DNA of 64,000 nucleotides, taken from Dromaius novaehollandiae. Its lineage: Eukaryota; Chordata; Aves; Casuariiformes; Dromaiidae. The notes beneath the pieces were generated by a model that did no database searches, was not told the DNA's origin, and saw only the letters and a program-made list of their open reading frames with translations. The position numbers and the translations under genes are program-made. Shown in pieces: positions 1-11,500 of this stretch. Each line of letters starts with the position of its first letter. The stretch's first letter is position 1. The stretch spans positions 140,251,517 through 140,315,516 of the forward strand of contig NC_088099.1 of assembly GCF_036370855.1 (NCBI RefSeq), written 5' to 3'.

Positions 1-1971
1 TTGCCCATGCACCTGAACGGATCTGGCCCCCACGTCACAGTGAAACTCTGAAATCACATGCTGCTTTTGAAAATCTTGAGTGTCTGTGGTGCATGTAGGG
101 GGCACAGTCTTAGATGTAAAATTTCCCCGGTAAATGGTACTGGTGCAGAAACCCTTGCTGCCAGGTGAAGGCTGCTTTGCCTCCTCTTAGCCCCAGCCCA
201 AGTTGTGGTGGGCATTCCTGGACTAGCTGTGAAAGGAGGGATGAGGTAAAAGTTGCCTGCACAAACACACCTGCAAATGTTATAGACGTTGGCTTCCCAG
301 TCCAGCCTCCTGTGGAGGTTCGCAGTGTTGGCTTTTTCTCCTACTAAAGTAGCAACATTAAGATGTCACAGCCCGCAGTATAGCCACAGGACAGGGGTTG
401 GTTTGCATAGGCTTGCAATGCTTCCACCCTGCCTTCTCCTTCCTTCTTCACCCAGTTTCACCCAGCACCCTCTAGGAGAGAAGGAACTTCTGATGAGCGT
501 TGTATTTTTGCCTCTACAGTGCTTGCCTTAGATACTTTTAGTATGTATGAACTGCTGTTGCAAGACGTATTTAATGTCTAGGCTTCTGGAAAGCCTTCTG
601 TGGTCTGGAGGAAGGGGTTTTTGAAAAACTTCGGTTTCCTCTGTGAAGTGGAACAAGAAAAGGAACTGCAAGTGAACAGGAGAGGGAGAGAGTTGAAGTG
701 TGGATAAAATTCTCTCTTGGCTGGGAAGAGCAAGGCTCCCTCATAGCTCAACAGCAAAGCAGTCCTTTGTGAAGCTGCTTCTTTATACTAGTGTCAGCAG
801 TGCATTTACCTCTTCACCACTGATCATGTGCATACTGCAGTTTATTAGGGAGCTTTCTGACTGATTCTGGGCACACACCAGTGGCCTCTCTGTGGCCCCT
901 TGAAAACTTTACAGCAATGCAAAATTATTTCATCACAACTATTCATTCTTGACATAAATAATCTTACAAGCACCATCATTGGGAAGTACCAATATTACCA
1001 AATGCCTTTTTCCAGAAAATCAAACTTACCTTCTCTTTCCCATCTTCCCTAGATGGAGAAGACAGTCAATCAAGTAAAGCATCCTGGTATATTAAAAAAG
1101 TCATAATTTTGTGCTTTGACAAAGGAAGTAGCTTGAGATGGAGAAATGCCTAAATGTTAGAGCAGGAACCAGGATTCCTGGGCTCTACTTTTGTGTTCAA
1201 TTAATCTATTTGTTATTAAACATCACAGCTTGAGAGTCTTGAGACCCGTCTGCTCTTTGGTGATTGCAAAGTCAGCAGCTGGAGCCATTCTCCCGCCTCA
1301 GCCGGGGAGGACGGGACAGCAATTCTTTCGGTTAAGTTTTGTCACCTAGATGACTGTCACATCACAACCACATGCTTAGGTTACCCCTTAAATCAGCTTG
1401 AAAATTGAAACTGGTCCTGAATGTGACAGCTTTCTTGCTAAGCGCCATGTCCCTCTGAAACTATGTGGCATCAGTTGTCTTAGCTCTACCTTGATTGTTA
1501 GTCATTGATTTCTCAGTGAGATTTAAGCCAGTGATTTCTGAATAGGTTAGATCTGCTGTCCTTCGAGAAAGGCTGCCAGACCAGTCTTTCCCTACGTGTT
1601 CAGACTGGTGTCAGCACGGATAGGTGAGGTGAAATATTACTTGAATCTGCTTTTATCGTTGTTACATTATTATTGAGTGTTACTTTCTGATCTGCTCAGG
1701 TTTTGTATGCACTTGTACTTCTGATTTGTAGAAGATCTGTAGAACTAATGGTAAAGACTTCAAACAGCTTTACTTGAACTGAAAGAATGATTAACATCAC
1801 AGGAGATGGCTTAAACATATATGGCAATATTTTCTAAGAAAAAGTTTAACAGTAATGCTCTAATCGTAGTAATGTAATTATACTTGTACATTAATAAATT
1901 TAATAGTGTAACAAATAATAAAATAGTATGGTTGTAATACATATTCTCTTTTTCTCCATCTTTTTCTCCAG
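1..1971 (+). other. KLHL14: KLHL14 intron (partial, 3' part)
   Basis: This stretch lies upstream of the first recognised KLHL14 exon and ends in a pyrimidine-rich tract and CAG acceptor at 1969-1971. I found no kelch-like coding exon in any + frame. The short open frames at 165-531 show no domain. It is ordinary intronic sequence, AT-rich toward the acceptor, with a small GC-rich patch at about 1260-1320. Confidence 0.7.
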
Positions 1972-2129
1972 GTTTCTCTCATCTTGATGTCATGCTTGTG
2001 GAATGCTATGATCCAAAAGGTGACCAGTGGAATATTCTTCAGACCCCTATTTTGGAGGGCCGCAGTGGCCCTGGCTGTGCAGTTCTGGATGACAGTATTT
2101 ACCTTGTAGGAGGCTACAGCTGGAGTATG
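1972..2129 (+). CDS. KLHL14: KLHL14 penultimate coding exon (kelch repeats)
   Basis: This exon encodes part of the C-terminal kelch beta-propeller of a BTB-Kelch protein. It is 158 bp, flanked by a polypyrimidine CAG acceptor and a GTAAGT donor. It opens with two bases completing a split codon, then 52 codons beginning FSHLDVMLVECY and ending YLVGGYSWSM. Kelch hallmarks are visible: a Tyr-Asp-Pro...Gln-Trp blade end (YDPKGDQW), an Arg-Ser-Gly-Pro-Gly-Cys strand, and the di-glycine LVGGYSW. I recognise this as KLHL14 (Printor) because the blade sequence and its continuation match the highly conserved end of that family member as I recall it. Family knowledge: KLHL14 binds torsinA at the endoplasmic reticulum and has B-cell roles. 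The BTB and BACK domains would lie upstream, outside the window. Confidence 0.9.
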
Positions 2130-2607
2130 GTAAGTACCTGCTGTCTGCCAATGACCCTTCCATTCCCCTGAGCTCTTGTGGCCAGTGTGCTCCTTATGCA
2201 GGTGGGCCTGAGAGGAGGGGAGGGATGAACTACCTGTTTTCAGCTTGTGGAGAACATGTAGTATTTTTTCAGCTTTGTGCTTTTCTCTTTAGATAAGTTA
2301 TTTTTAGTTTGTGTTCACTGATAGGGGGTAGTACAAAAATCAGATGTATTGGCAAGAGTGATTGATGAGGCTGAAAGCCTGTAGCTCTGCTTATAAGACG
2401 CTTGTAAAGAAGGCTGATTTGCAAAGGTTGGGCACTCAGCCCACGTGAAAATGGAGTCACTTTAAGTGTTCTTAAACTAGTTCTTAAACTAAGGACCAAA
2501 ACCATCTGCCGCTTTTTAAAAAAATAGCTTTTCATCTTTAAAGCTGATGTGTCACATGGATTTTACTTAGGCTGTGTTTCAATATGACTTTTTGTTCTCT
2601 GCTGCAG
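2130..2607 (+). other. KLHL14: KLHL14 last intron
   Basis: This is a 478-bp intron with a GTAAGT donor and a TCTCTGCTGCAG acceptor. It is phase 0, between Met (ATG) and Gly (GGG). Nothing else is seen in it; the minus-strand open frame at 2269-2535 has no recognisable domain. Confidence 0.85.
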
Positions 2608-2748
2608 GGGGCCTACAAATCTTCTACAATTTGCTATAGTCCTGAGAAAGGGACTTGGACAGAACTAGAAGGAGATGTTGCTGAGCCACTCGCAGGCCCT
2701 GCTTGCTCAACTGTCATACTGCCAGCCTGCGTACCATACAACAAATGA
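2608..2748 (+). CDS. KLHL14: KLHL14 terminal coding exon
   Basis: This is the last coding part of KLHL14: 46 codons plus TGA. It starts in phase 0 with GAYKSSTICY, continues through a kelch blade with the spaced Tyr...Thr-Trp pair (CYSPEKGTWTELEGD), and ends in the short tail VPYNK. In kelch propellers the last strand normally closes the ring with the first blade; the tail here is just long enough for that. The frame joins the preceding exon without interruption, and I see no frameshift or premature stop, so the gene looks intact over the visible part. It is transcribed on the + strand toward the Rab gene. The next feature is a 3' UTR of about 2.5 kb. Confidence 0.92.
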   Translation, partial: GAYKSSTICYSPEKGTWTELEGDVAEPLAGPACSTVILPACVPYNK

Positions 2749-3433
2749 TACTCAAGGAGCACTGACATGAACATTGATTGCATTTGGGAAAATAATGACG
2801 GGTGACGTAAATATTTTAATAGAACAGACTTCCTGTTAAAACAAAGCTACATAATTGACCCTTATTCCATATTTAGGCTTTAGGAGCAAACTAAAAGAAA
2901 ACAAAAACAAAGTGTTGTCCCATCTCAGATAGATGCCGGTGTCTGATGAAGCAAGTAGCTAAAACACACCGAACATTACATGCTGACAGACTGCCATTTC
3001 AGACTGATTTTAACTTTTTCCTGCTGCAGAGATATTCCTCACATCAAATTTATGGTAAAAAAAAATGAAGGCTAAATGTTCAAATACAGCCTGAAGAGAC
3101 AAGATCAGTATTGTGCATTGTATCTACCTGCATGTGATCTGTGTTGAAGTCATGAGGATGTTGTTTTCATGAATGCTTCAGAATTCAGATAGTGAAAAGC
3201 TCACGCTGCATTGCAGAATTGTCTCCTCCTCTGTAATCCTAACCTACAGCTATTTCACATGCTCTGCGAGCAACACAGCATCAGAAGATCATTAAAGGTA
3301 AAGAAGTATCATTCAGTTTTTGCACAGCTTGGCTTCTGATACACTCTGCCTTCAAAGTCCCCACATGTAAGTGCAGCAGAAAGCAGACTACAGTGTAAAG
3401 CCATGCTTTACAGAGCACTTCTTGCAATTGCAT

Positions 3434-3530
3434 TTCAGGGATTAGGATCAAATTCTTCTCCTAATCACACTGGTGTAAATTCAGAGTCACTTCACTGAAA
3501 TCACATGGAATGACTATTTCTAAATTAGCC
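3434..3530. repeat. Ancient dispersed repeat fragment, copy 1
   Basis: The core 'cactggtgtaaattcagagt' followed by an 'act(t)cactgaa..tca.tgga' block has the look of a degenerate, partly palindromic repeat common in sauropsid DNA, of the type with ACTGGTGTAAAT and ACTCCATTGAAGTCAATGGAGT cores. The family name is not certain; a hAT-like or other non-autonomous DNA element is my guess. Confidence 0.45.
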
Positions 3531-4104
3531 CAACAGAATTTTCTCCTAAACCTTAAATTCTGGGTTTGTAAGGAGGTTATTTCCATGACCACTTAACAAA
3601 GTACCAGAACCGACACTTGTTTTCACCAGCCTGTTAAATATGAGCATATCTGCTATTTGCTTCCAAAGACAAGAACACTGAATTTAAGTATACATGTATT
3701 ACTTTGGCCTCTTAAAGCATTATGCACAGTATTGAAGAGACCCTGGAAAGTAGTTAAAATTCTCTAAGTGACTGATCTTAAAACATATTCTAAAAGATTT
3801 TTACTATTGATCCAAAGTAATGTGAAGCTAGACTTACACTGCCTTATAGCTTGTGTAATTATTTACACATTGCAAAGCAAGTTCAGAGTGCTGCCACATG
3901 GGACCAGTAGCATTTAGGACTCACTTTATGAACTCATAGTTGCGTGCACAAATCAGGCTACCCATGTTGTAAGCTTATGTCTTTCTGTTCTGGCTTTGCA
4001 GAAGCAAAGACAAAATCTGAGCCTGTTAAACATCTACACCTCAGCACAGCATATGTAAAATTCTTCCATTGTGATTTACTGGTGTTTTGCATCCATTACC
4101 CTCA

Positions 4105-4195
4105 GGGCTGTCTTCTTCACTGATTTAAATTGACATAGCTCCAGTGAAGCCAATGGATGTATTCTGGTTTATGTCAGCTAAGAATTGGGCCTTTA
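4105..4195. repeat. Ancient dispersed repeat fragment, copy 2
   Basis: This contains the same elements as the fragment at 3434-3530, in diverged form: a 'tgatttaaattgacatagct' stretch, then 'ccagtgaagccaatgga', then 'ctggtttatgtcagct' and 'gaattgggcc'. The order fits the consensus I remember (lead-in, SGAAGTCAATGG core, ...GGGCC end). It lies in the presumed KLHL14 3' UTR. Confidence 0.45.
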
Positions 4196-5212
4196 ATTTG
4201 CATAGTTGTAACTGGCTGCATCAGATAAAAGGCAAAGAAGACTCAAATCCTGCATTTCCAAACCTGTGCATATTTTTCATGATAGGACTTAATGCCAGTG
4301 CATTAAGCAAGAAGTGGGCAACTACTGTAGGTTGGTTTCTGCTGCAGAGGCTATAGATGGGAGGAAGAATTCATTATTTGCTTTGCAAAATAGGAAGAGG
4401 ACGAATGTACTCAGAAATTACACTATATATTGAAGCTTGAGAGCAATATAAATAATGGAGAGCAAATACCATGGGACTGTTTCTCTCTGGCATCAGTCCA
4501 GTTTTATTGCAGTGCAACTCCCTTGCTTGCAGCAGAATTACACAGTTGTAAAATTGGAGTAATGCAGTAAAGACTGATACCATACAAATGCAATAAACCA
4601 GTTGATGAGGTAGCTGCACGCCTGGAAAAAATTTGTTTAAACAAAATAATTATCTGAAGATGCTAATATTTGAATGTGCTGTTGGGGAGTTTTCCAGTGA
4701 GCATCACTAAGGAACTCATAAAGGTGGAGTGTATATCCCAAAATCTCAGTCCATTTCTACTATATAGTGCAATCTTAGTTGGTTTTGTATTTATTTATAT
4801 TGTTCAGATCCAAGGGATCCCTTGTAAAATATATTTGGTGCAATCATGACTTTTTTTTCCTTTCCTGTTGAAAATATATAAATATAAATATATATAAAAA
4901 GGAAACTGTTAAGGTACTAAATGAGGAAACCTTGAATGACATTTAAGATCAGGATACGGTCTGCCATTAAACACTGATTGTCACCTGTCTCTACTAAAAT
5001 GTACCATTTGTAAAGGATATTTGTTGTCCTTTTATGTGGTTCTTTTTTTACCAAGATAATTTAAAGATTTATGAGGACTGTATGTAAATCTTTCTATCTT
5101 TCAGGAAGGCATGACCAAGGAAAGTGCTAACTGAACAAGTCACACAAAGAATGTAAATTTTGTACAGTATTAGACTGTGTAAATGAAGCTTGCTTGTAGG
5201 GGGAAAACTTTA

Positions 5213-5218
5213 AATAAA
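5213..5218 (+). terminator. KLHL14: Polyadenylation signal AATAAA (KLHL14)
   Basis: A canonical AATAAA lies in 'ctttaaataaaactttatg'. Cleavage would be expected about 10-25 bases downstream. After about 5240 the sequence changes to a more GC-rich stretch. This is the most convincing 3' end for KLHL14 in the window. Confidence 0.5.
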
Positions 5219-6738
5219 ACTTTATGTACTAATTCAACTGTCTGCCATATTCCTACTTACAAAGTGTATGTATAAATAATATCTACATTAAATTCTTTAG
5301 AACTTTTTTATCATGTAGATGTGTACACTTTTATTTTGTGGCCATGCGTAACAGTCTCGCTGTTCTCCAAGAGCTGAAACTGTGGATCACCTTCCTCCCT
5401 TGAGCACACACGCCTGGCCGGTGCTTCCACCCAGGAAAGCCAGACCGGCGGGCCAGTGGGTAGAGTCTGCCTGCAGCAGAAGACAGATGCTGCCATGTGC
5501 TCGCGCAATGCTCTGCTCTGCCCCTTCTGGCAGCTCGTGGCGGGCGAAGTGGAAAGGCACCGCTCAGTTACACACCCTCTCGCTTTGGGGAAGTTAACAC
5601 TAGTCCATGCAATTTCCTTCTTCTTCAAAAAGTCCCTGCTGTGGTGATTAAGCCTGTGACCTGTGGGCATTTCCATTCCTGGAGGGGAAGTGCTGGCACG
5701 GGTGAGCAGTGAAGGCTTTGGGACACCAGGTATCGCCAGGCTGAGAAGGTATGGGGAAGGCATGGATTTTGCCAGGAAGCATAGTTAGCTACTATGCTTG
5801 TGCCTATATTGGTGCCTACTAACTGTTGGATGAGGACCTTCCTATGCAAAATAGGTGCTCGGAGCAAAGAAAGAGGCGGCCCCTGACCCAAACAGTTTAG
5901 CAAGTACAAGCTGTGCTCGGAGATGGCTGCAGGCATAACGAAAGAGTTTGAAGGGCCTGTTTTAAAGAGAGGAGATCCTTTTCAAAACCTTTTACAAGGA
6001 ATATAAAACGCATGCCAGTGAAGAGACTACAGTGAGATGCTATGATGAGAGGGGCTGGTTTAGTAATAATTTTGATTCAGGGCAGAAGAGAAAGGGAAGA
6101 AGAGAGATTATGCATATGTTTTAAAGTAATGTGGGAGAAAAATGAAAACCTAGGAGAAACGGGAATCACCAAATAGAAGATTTAGAAAGGAAGGGAATGA
6201 AGCTAGGGGGAAAAGTAAGGAAGTGGGGGGAAAAATTGGGAAAAATAGAAAGCAAGAGTCTGAGAGATGAGAAAGTGGAAAGCTCCGGTGGCTCAAGGAC
6301 AGAGAGAAAGGAAGGTCTGGAATGATGAGGAAGGCAGAGATGGTTTCTCAGAAATGCACATCAGAGCAATCTGGAAAAGCAAAGACAGGGGAGATGATGT
6401 AAAGAATAGCAGAGAGGCAAGAGAAAATGCAGTAGACGACATGAACATTAAACTAAATAAACATTATGTGATGGTGCCTCTCCTGGTTTTTTTCAGCCAA
6501 TGCATTTAAAGTGTTCTAGCTGTCGAGGAGAAAGAATTAAATCTGCACGGTACTTTGGAGTTACAGTGTTCAAATCTTTGATTTGTGGACCTCGGTGAAA
6601 TACAAAACCATGAGTTAGGTGCCTAGCATCTCTCTGTGAGACAGGCACCCAGCAATGGGTGGCAAAGGGGGAGAGCTGTCGTTGGTAGCCGGGGGAAACG
6701 CAAGAAGAGCAGTCCTTCTGAAGAGCTGGGCATAAAAC

Positions 6739-6788
6739 AAAGAACAAACCAGTGACTGGGGTTAAAGAACAAACCAGTGACTGGGGTT
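6739..6788. repeat. Perfect 25-bp tandem duplication
   Basis: Two exact copies of a 25-bp unit (6739-6763 and 6764-6788, unit core 'aacaaaccagtgactggggt') lie head to tail. The absence of any difference suggests a recent local duplication, or a polymorphic minisatellite seed. Confidence 0.9.
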
Positions 6789-8485
6789 ATCTCCCTGTCC
6801 CTGACTCTGAGCTGTGTTCCCACCTACTCTCCAAGAAGCCTGAGAAAATCAGATTGCTGCTGACTTGCAACCTATATGCATACCCTTAAAGAGGGCTCAG
6901 TTTGCATTTCAGGGAATAGGCTGTTCACCGATTAAAGCATTAGCTTCAAAGGTACTATGCACCGAGCTCCCAAAAGCTGGCATTGTTTGGGAGCTTTTCC
7001 TTCACATTTGTGTCCTCCTTCCTACTCTTAATTCACTGACTTTCTATATTCAACTGCATTTGTGAGCCATTTTACAAGAAAAATCCATATCAAACCTCAT
7101 TGTATATACCTCTTTATGTTATAATTACTCACCAATAAGATACTATAGTTCTCTTGCTTTTAAAGCACAGGCCTTTTTTCAGCTTCATATTTAAATGGAG
7201 CTTTCCTGGTACAGACAAAGGAGGCAGAAATCACAAAAAGTGGCTGCTAAAGATGGTGAGACTGTAATTGTCAACATATGCACCCTTGAGCAGTTTAAGA
7301 CAGACATTCTCATTTCTGTGGTGGTGCAGCAACAGGATAGAATCAGTGTTTCAATTGCTAAAATTCAGCCCGAGGAAGCAGCAGTGGCAGCCCTGGAGGT
7401 CAGAGTGGTTAGCAGGAAGCGAAAGTACACTAATGAATTCTAGAGGGCTTGTAATGCCATAAAAGATTCAGTTAATCTGCAGCATAGATGTTGATCAGCG
7501 AGACTGAACGCAACTCTCTGGACCTTGTCAGATGTATTCTATGCATGTCAGTGTTCCACACCAATTACAGATTTTAGAAGATGCTCGCATGCAAAACTAT
7601 ATACCCTAATATATAAGGCAGCTCAGATGAAACTAAAATTAAAATCTGTCTGTGGCAAATCTCTGTGATCCTGATATATGAAAATCCAAATAAATGATTT
7701 GTTCCCAGAAATGAAAAATAACTTCAGCAGGAAATTTCAAAATTACTTATGCAGGATTAATCCAGTTCAATGAATGCATCTTACACTGATTAATAAAGCA
7801 TTCCTGAATTGCAAAGTAAAACGAGAGGAGACTTCTGGTGCTGACATATTTCTGTATATCTGAAGCAAGAGAGAAATGTGTGCTTACAAGAGATGTGGTC
7901 AACCAGTGTAAACAGAGATTGAATATATATAGTGATTTTTCTAATTGTCTCTGTTTTCTCCCTGCAGCAGAAAAGTACCTTTGTATCACTTATCTTTCTT
8001 GAAGAATATTGGTACCATGTTACCTGACACACTGTTGGATAAGAACAGGGCAACTAACATGATTTTTACGATGACTCCCATTATCAACTAAATGACATCT
8101 GCAGTTTTACCCAGCAAAAAAAAATGCAAGAAACTAAATATTAGCAAAACCTGAGCTGCCTTCTCCTGATTTTTTTGCACACAGAGCAGAAATCTTGGTC
8201 AAGTAGCATCTGCTTTTGTGAACTGTTGCACTTAGATTTAATTGGCCTTAGAAGTGAACAGATACGGGGAAACTATTTAGAAAGTGGAAGCATGGGAAGG
8301 AGGTGTAAGCAAATTAGCATTTTCCCACATTTTCTTTCCTTCAGCATCGACAAAAAAAAAAAAAGTTGGATTTATTTAAAGTGGCATCATCACTTTAAAA
8401 GCTTCAGTTTTTCAGTCATCACAGTGTTTTCAACAGGAATATGTATTAATGGTTGAGGTAGGTTGTATTTTGTAAAATACCTTTT

Positions 8486-8558
8486 TTCCATCTGATTTTC
8501 TCTTTAAGAAATGGTTCTTCCATTTCACAAAACAGAAAATCAGAAAAACACACTGGAA
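8486..8558. repeat. Imperfect inverted repeat (long hairpin)
   Basis: The arms 'ctgattttct' (8492-8501) and 'agaaaatcag' (8534-8543) are exact reverse complements separated by 32 bases. The outer pair TTCCA (8486-8490) and TGGAA (8554-8558) could extend the stem with an internal bulge. The size is like a small hairpin or a MITE remnant. Function is unknown. Confidence 0.5.
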
Positions 8559-11500
8559 GAATCATATTTATAAACTTTGCTTATATCTCAGGATCTTGTG
8601 TGGTATTCAGATTCTGATCCTTTGCAACCTGTTTCCATTTTTTGTTTGCATTTGTCCAAAGCAATTCAGTATGCCACTTGTTTTCAGAAAGCTTTGGCTG
8701 ATTAAGAATATTGCATGTGAACAGAATAAGTATACCTTAAACATATTTTTGCTATGAATACTGAATACCTAAATTGGTGATCCGTTGTATTTATAGTAAC
8801 AAAAGATCTGGTGCTTCTTGTGTAGTAATGGGTCTCTAAGTCTTGAGAGAGGTGTATAAACACACATGTACATACAAGTACCCTAAAAACTGGAACTTCA
8901 GAGGCCAACAGCACTTCTTCAGTAGGATATTAGGAATGTTGTGCCATTGTTTTTGCTAAAGCTGTAGACTTGGTAATAGCACTGCATCTTGGATCTTTTT
9001 CTTTAAAAATCACCTCTTTAACTCTGAAGATCCTATTAGTCACAGCAGGGAGCATAACCAGAAGGAGGATGTCTGTAGCTATAGTAAGAGAGTACATTAA
9101 ACTGTAGGTCAAAATCACGATTGAATGATCACCTTCAGGGTGAAAGTAAATCTTCTAACTTGCTAGAGTGGTAGGAAATGGGACAGAATGGGGCTTCCTG
9201 AGCTCACGCCGTCCATCCCCACGCTGTGGCGAGGCCAGTGATACCCAGGACATTCCTTACAGATGGTTGTCTGACTTGCCTAACCTTTGTAGTGACATGT
9301 GACAGTATATAATCATCCTCATCTTTAGAAAATGCTTCCTAATGTCTAACTTAACTGTCTCATTAGTTTTAAGAGATGATTCCATGAAGAACCTAAAAGA
9401 GAAATATTTTCCAAAAAGTTTGCAACAATTAAATCACCTAAAACGTGCATGCATGACACAACATTTAGAGTTACTTTTACTTCTCCTACTCTCAGTGGAC
9501 AAGAAGTGTTTTATCCCACTCTTTTGCAGCAGCTTGTTTTTGCAAACCCAGAGACTACTAGTCTTCACTTTTCCCTAACCCTGTGATTTTTAAGTGTCTC
9601 CTCACCAACTATAAATTCAGCAGCTACAAGCAGTCTGAGTTTTCTCCTCTAGATCATCTCCAGCTGGCCCACTATCTTCAGCTACGCTTTAATGAGTGCA
9701 GAGGAGACCAGAAGATTCCTGTCTAATAGACAGTAATGCAGTCCAGAGTTACAGTGGATTCAAGCTTTGCAACTAGGTCTTTCCTTCGCTATTAAGACCC
9801 CCCCTATAACTTACCCAGTCCAGAGCTGATCAGACTGATATTTTGGCACTGTTCAAGATGGTGAAATAGCTGTATTTTAAGAAGTTATAAATGCTTCTTA
9901 ACAACATTTCCTTTGGAGATGAGGATGAAAGCCATGACCTAGTTCTCCAGGATTCAAGTACTGAGTCCAATCCACTAAGTTTCAGTGAATGATGTTTACC
10001 TACAGGACTGTATAAAGGTTAATCTGTTGTAGGAAAGTGTGGCACTTTAATCAGTGGTTGGGCACTTAGAAAAAAAATCCTGTTGTCTTCTAAGCTCTTC
10101 TGCTTCTTTTTGTGGAATAAAATGAAATACACTTACAGAGTTACGTCTGGCACACCACCACCTCTTGTGAATTGTTCACCAAGCATTCACTTTTCCATTG
10201 TATATTCCATTGGTTTCAAGAGCTACCGAATAGTGACAATATGTGAAATGAAAAGATGCAACACTTATCCAACAGTGGTCCATTTCGACTAGTACAAATG
10301 TGCCATTTTCTGCATTCCCTGATATTTTTTTAGATGCGGCTTGAGAGAGGATAGTTTTCATGGCTGTATGGTTTTATGCTTCAGATCGTGAAAACACCAG
10401 TTCTCCTGTTTCTTCTGTGAAAAATGTCATTGGATATCAACTTCGGTTGTTTCCAGTTTGGTTAGTTATTTTGAGAGCATTCACCATCTTTGTGCCTATC
10501 CCAAATTCATCTCATGAGATGTAAAATACTACTGTTTGATGGAAGCAGTGCCTGATGTAAACAGAGGCCTCTAGCTTAGTCTGTAACAAAACTTGCCTTG
10601 CTTTCCCTTCTCTTCCCAAGGTCTGTCATGGAAATGCAGCCTGCATTTTCCAGAGAGACATGTGGCTGGGATCTGTGGAGTGGACTGGACTGACTAAAAC
10701 CAAGTCCAGCTCTGCCCTGCCTTATTGCAGACTTCACTACAAGCTGCATCACATCCACTTACATTTATAGCAGCTAAGTTACTGTTCTGGGAATACCACT
10801 GTGTCTAACCAGAATGTTGACTCATTTAATTGTATCTCACTCTGACAAAGGCAGAAGAGATTTTCTGATTTTTTTGCGTGTTTTCCCTCTCTGTCCCTCC
10901 CTTTTTTAACATGAGTGAGTGAACTTGGCATGTAAAAAGCAAGACCAGAAACATCAGGCTAATCACATTTCATGCTGGCAAATGCTTTGCACTGGCCCTG
11001 TAGCTCTGAGTTACATCACAAAAAAACTTTTATTGCAATATTTAGTGATACTGGATGTGGTTACTGAGTCTTTGCATTCAGGGTTACAATAATGTTGGTC
11101 ATTCCTCTTGCATTTGAAAAAAATACAGGGTTGTAGCCTTAGCCAGCAGAAGTGAATTGGATACTAGACTAGTCCAGCCCGAAATGGTAGAGAGTGAAGT
11201 CTCAGACTAACTTATATTCCAATCACTATAAGCCTTGCATTTCTACCTACCACATAAGGCAGGCCACGAGCTGTTCTCTGGCCATGGCTTGGCCTAGCTT
11301 ATATACTGCAGTTTAACTCACCCCTCTCTCCTCCATTCCCTGACTTGTCCAAATGCCCCGGCTGATCCCTGGTATTCCCTGGGCTGTGCCTAGATGTTGC
11401 CATAGCGAGGGCCCATAGGCCCAGGCCACACAATGACACTATCAGCAGTTACGCAAAGGGGTTACACAGCCTGACTCTGGCCCTGTTTCTTTTTGGAGAA

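Larger units (their letters stand above)
2749..5235 (+). other. KLHL14: KLHL14 3' UTR (probable)
   Basis: This sequence follows the TGA and runs to a canonical AATAAA at 5213-5218. It is AT-rich, contains no long open frame with a recognisable domain, and holds two fragments of an ancient dispersed repeat (about 3434-3530 and 4105-4195). Another AATAAA at 4592-4597 could give a shorter isoform. The 3' limit is inferred from the poly(A) signal only. Confidence 0.55.

Noticed and set aside
5311..5763. 150-codon open frame on the minus strand just downstream of the KLHL14 poly(A) signal
   Set aside because: It lies in a GC-rich patch with open frames on both strands, has no recognisable domain or low-complexity pattern typical of a real protein, and has no splice or promoter context.
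7195..7443. 82-codon + frame with a basic end (SRKRKY)
   Set aside because: Its composition is plausible for protein, but there is no family, no splice site and no flanking gene signal; too weak to call.
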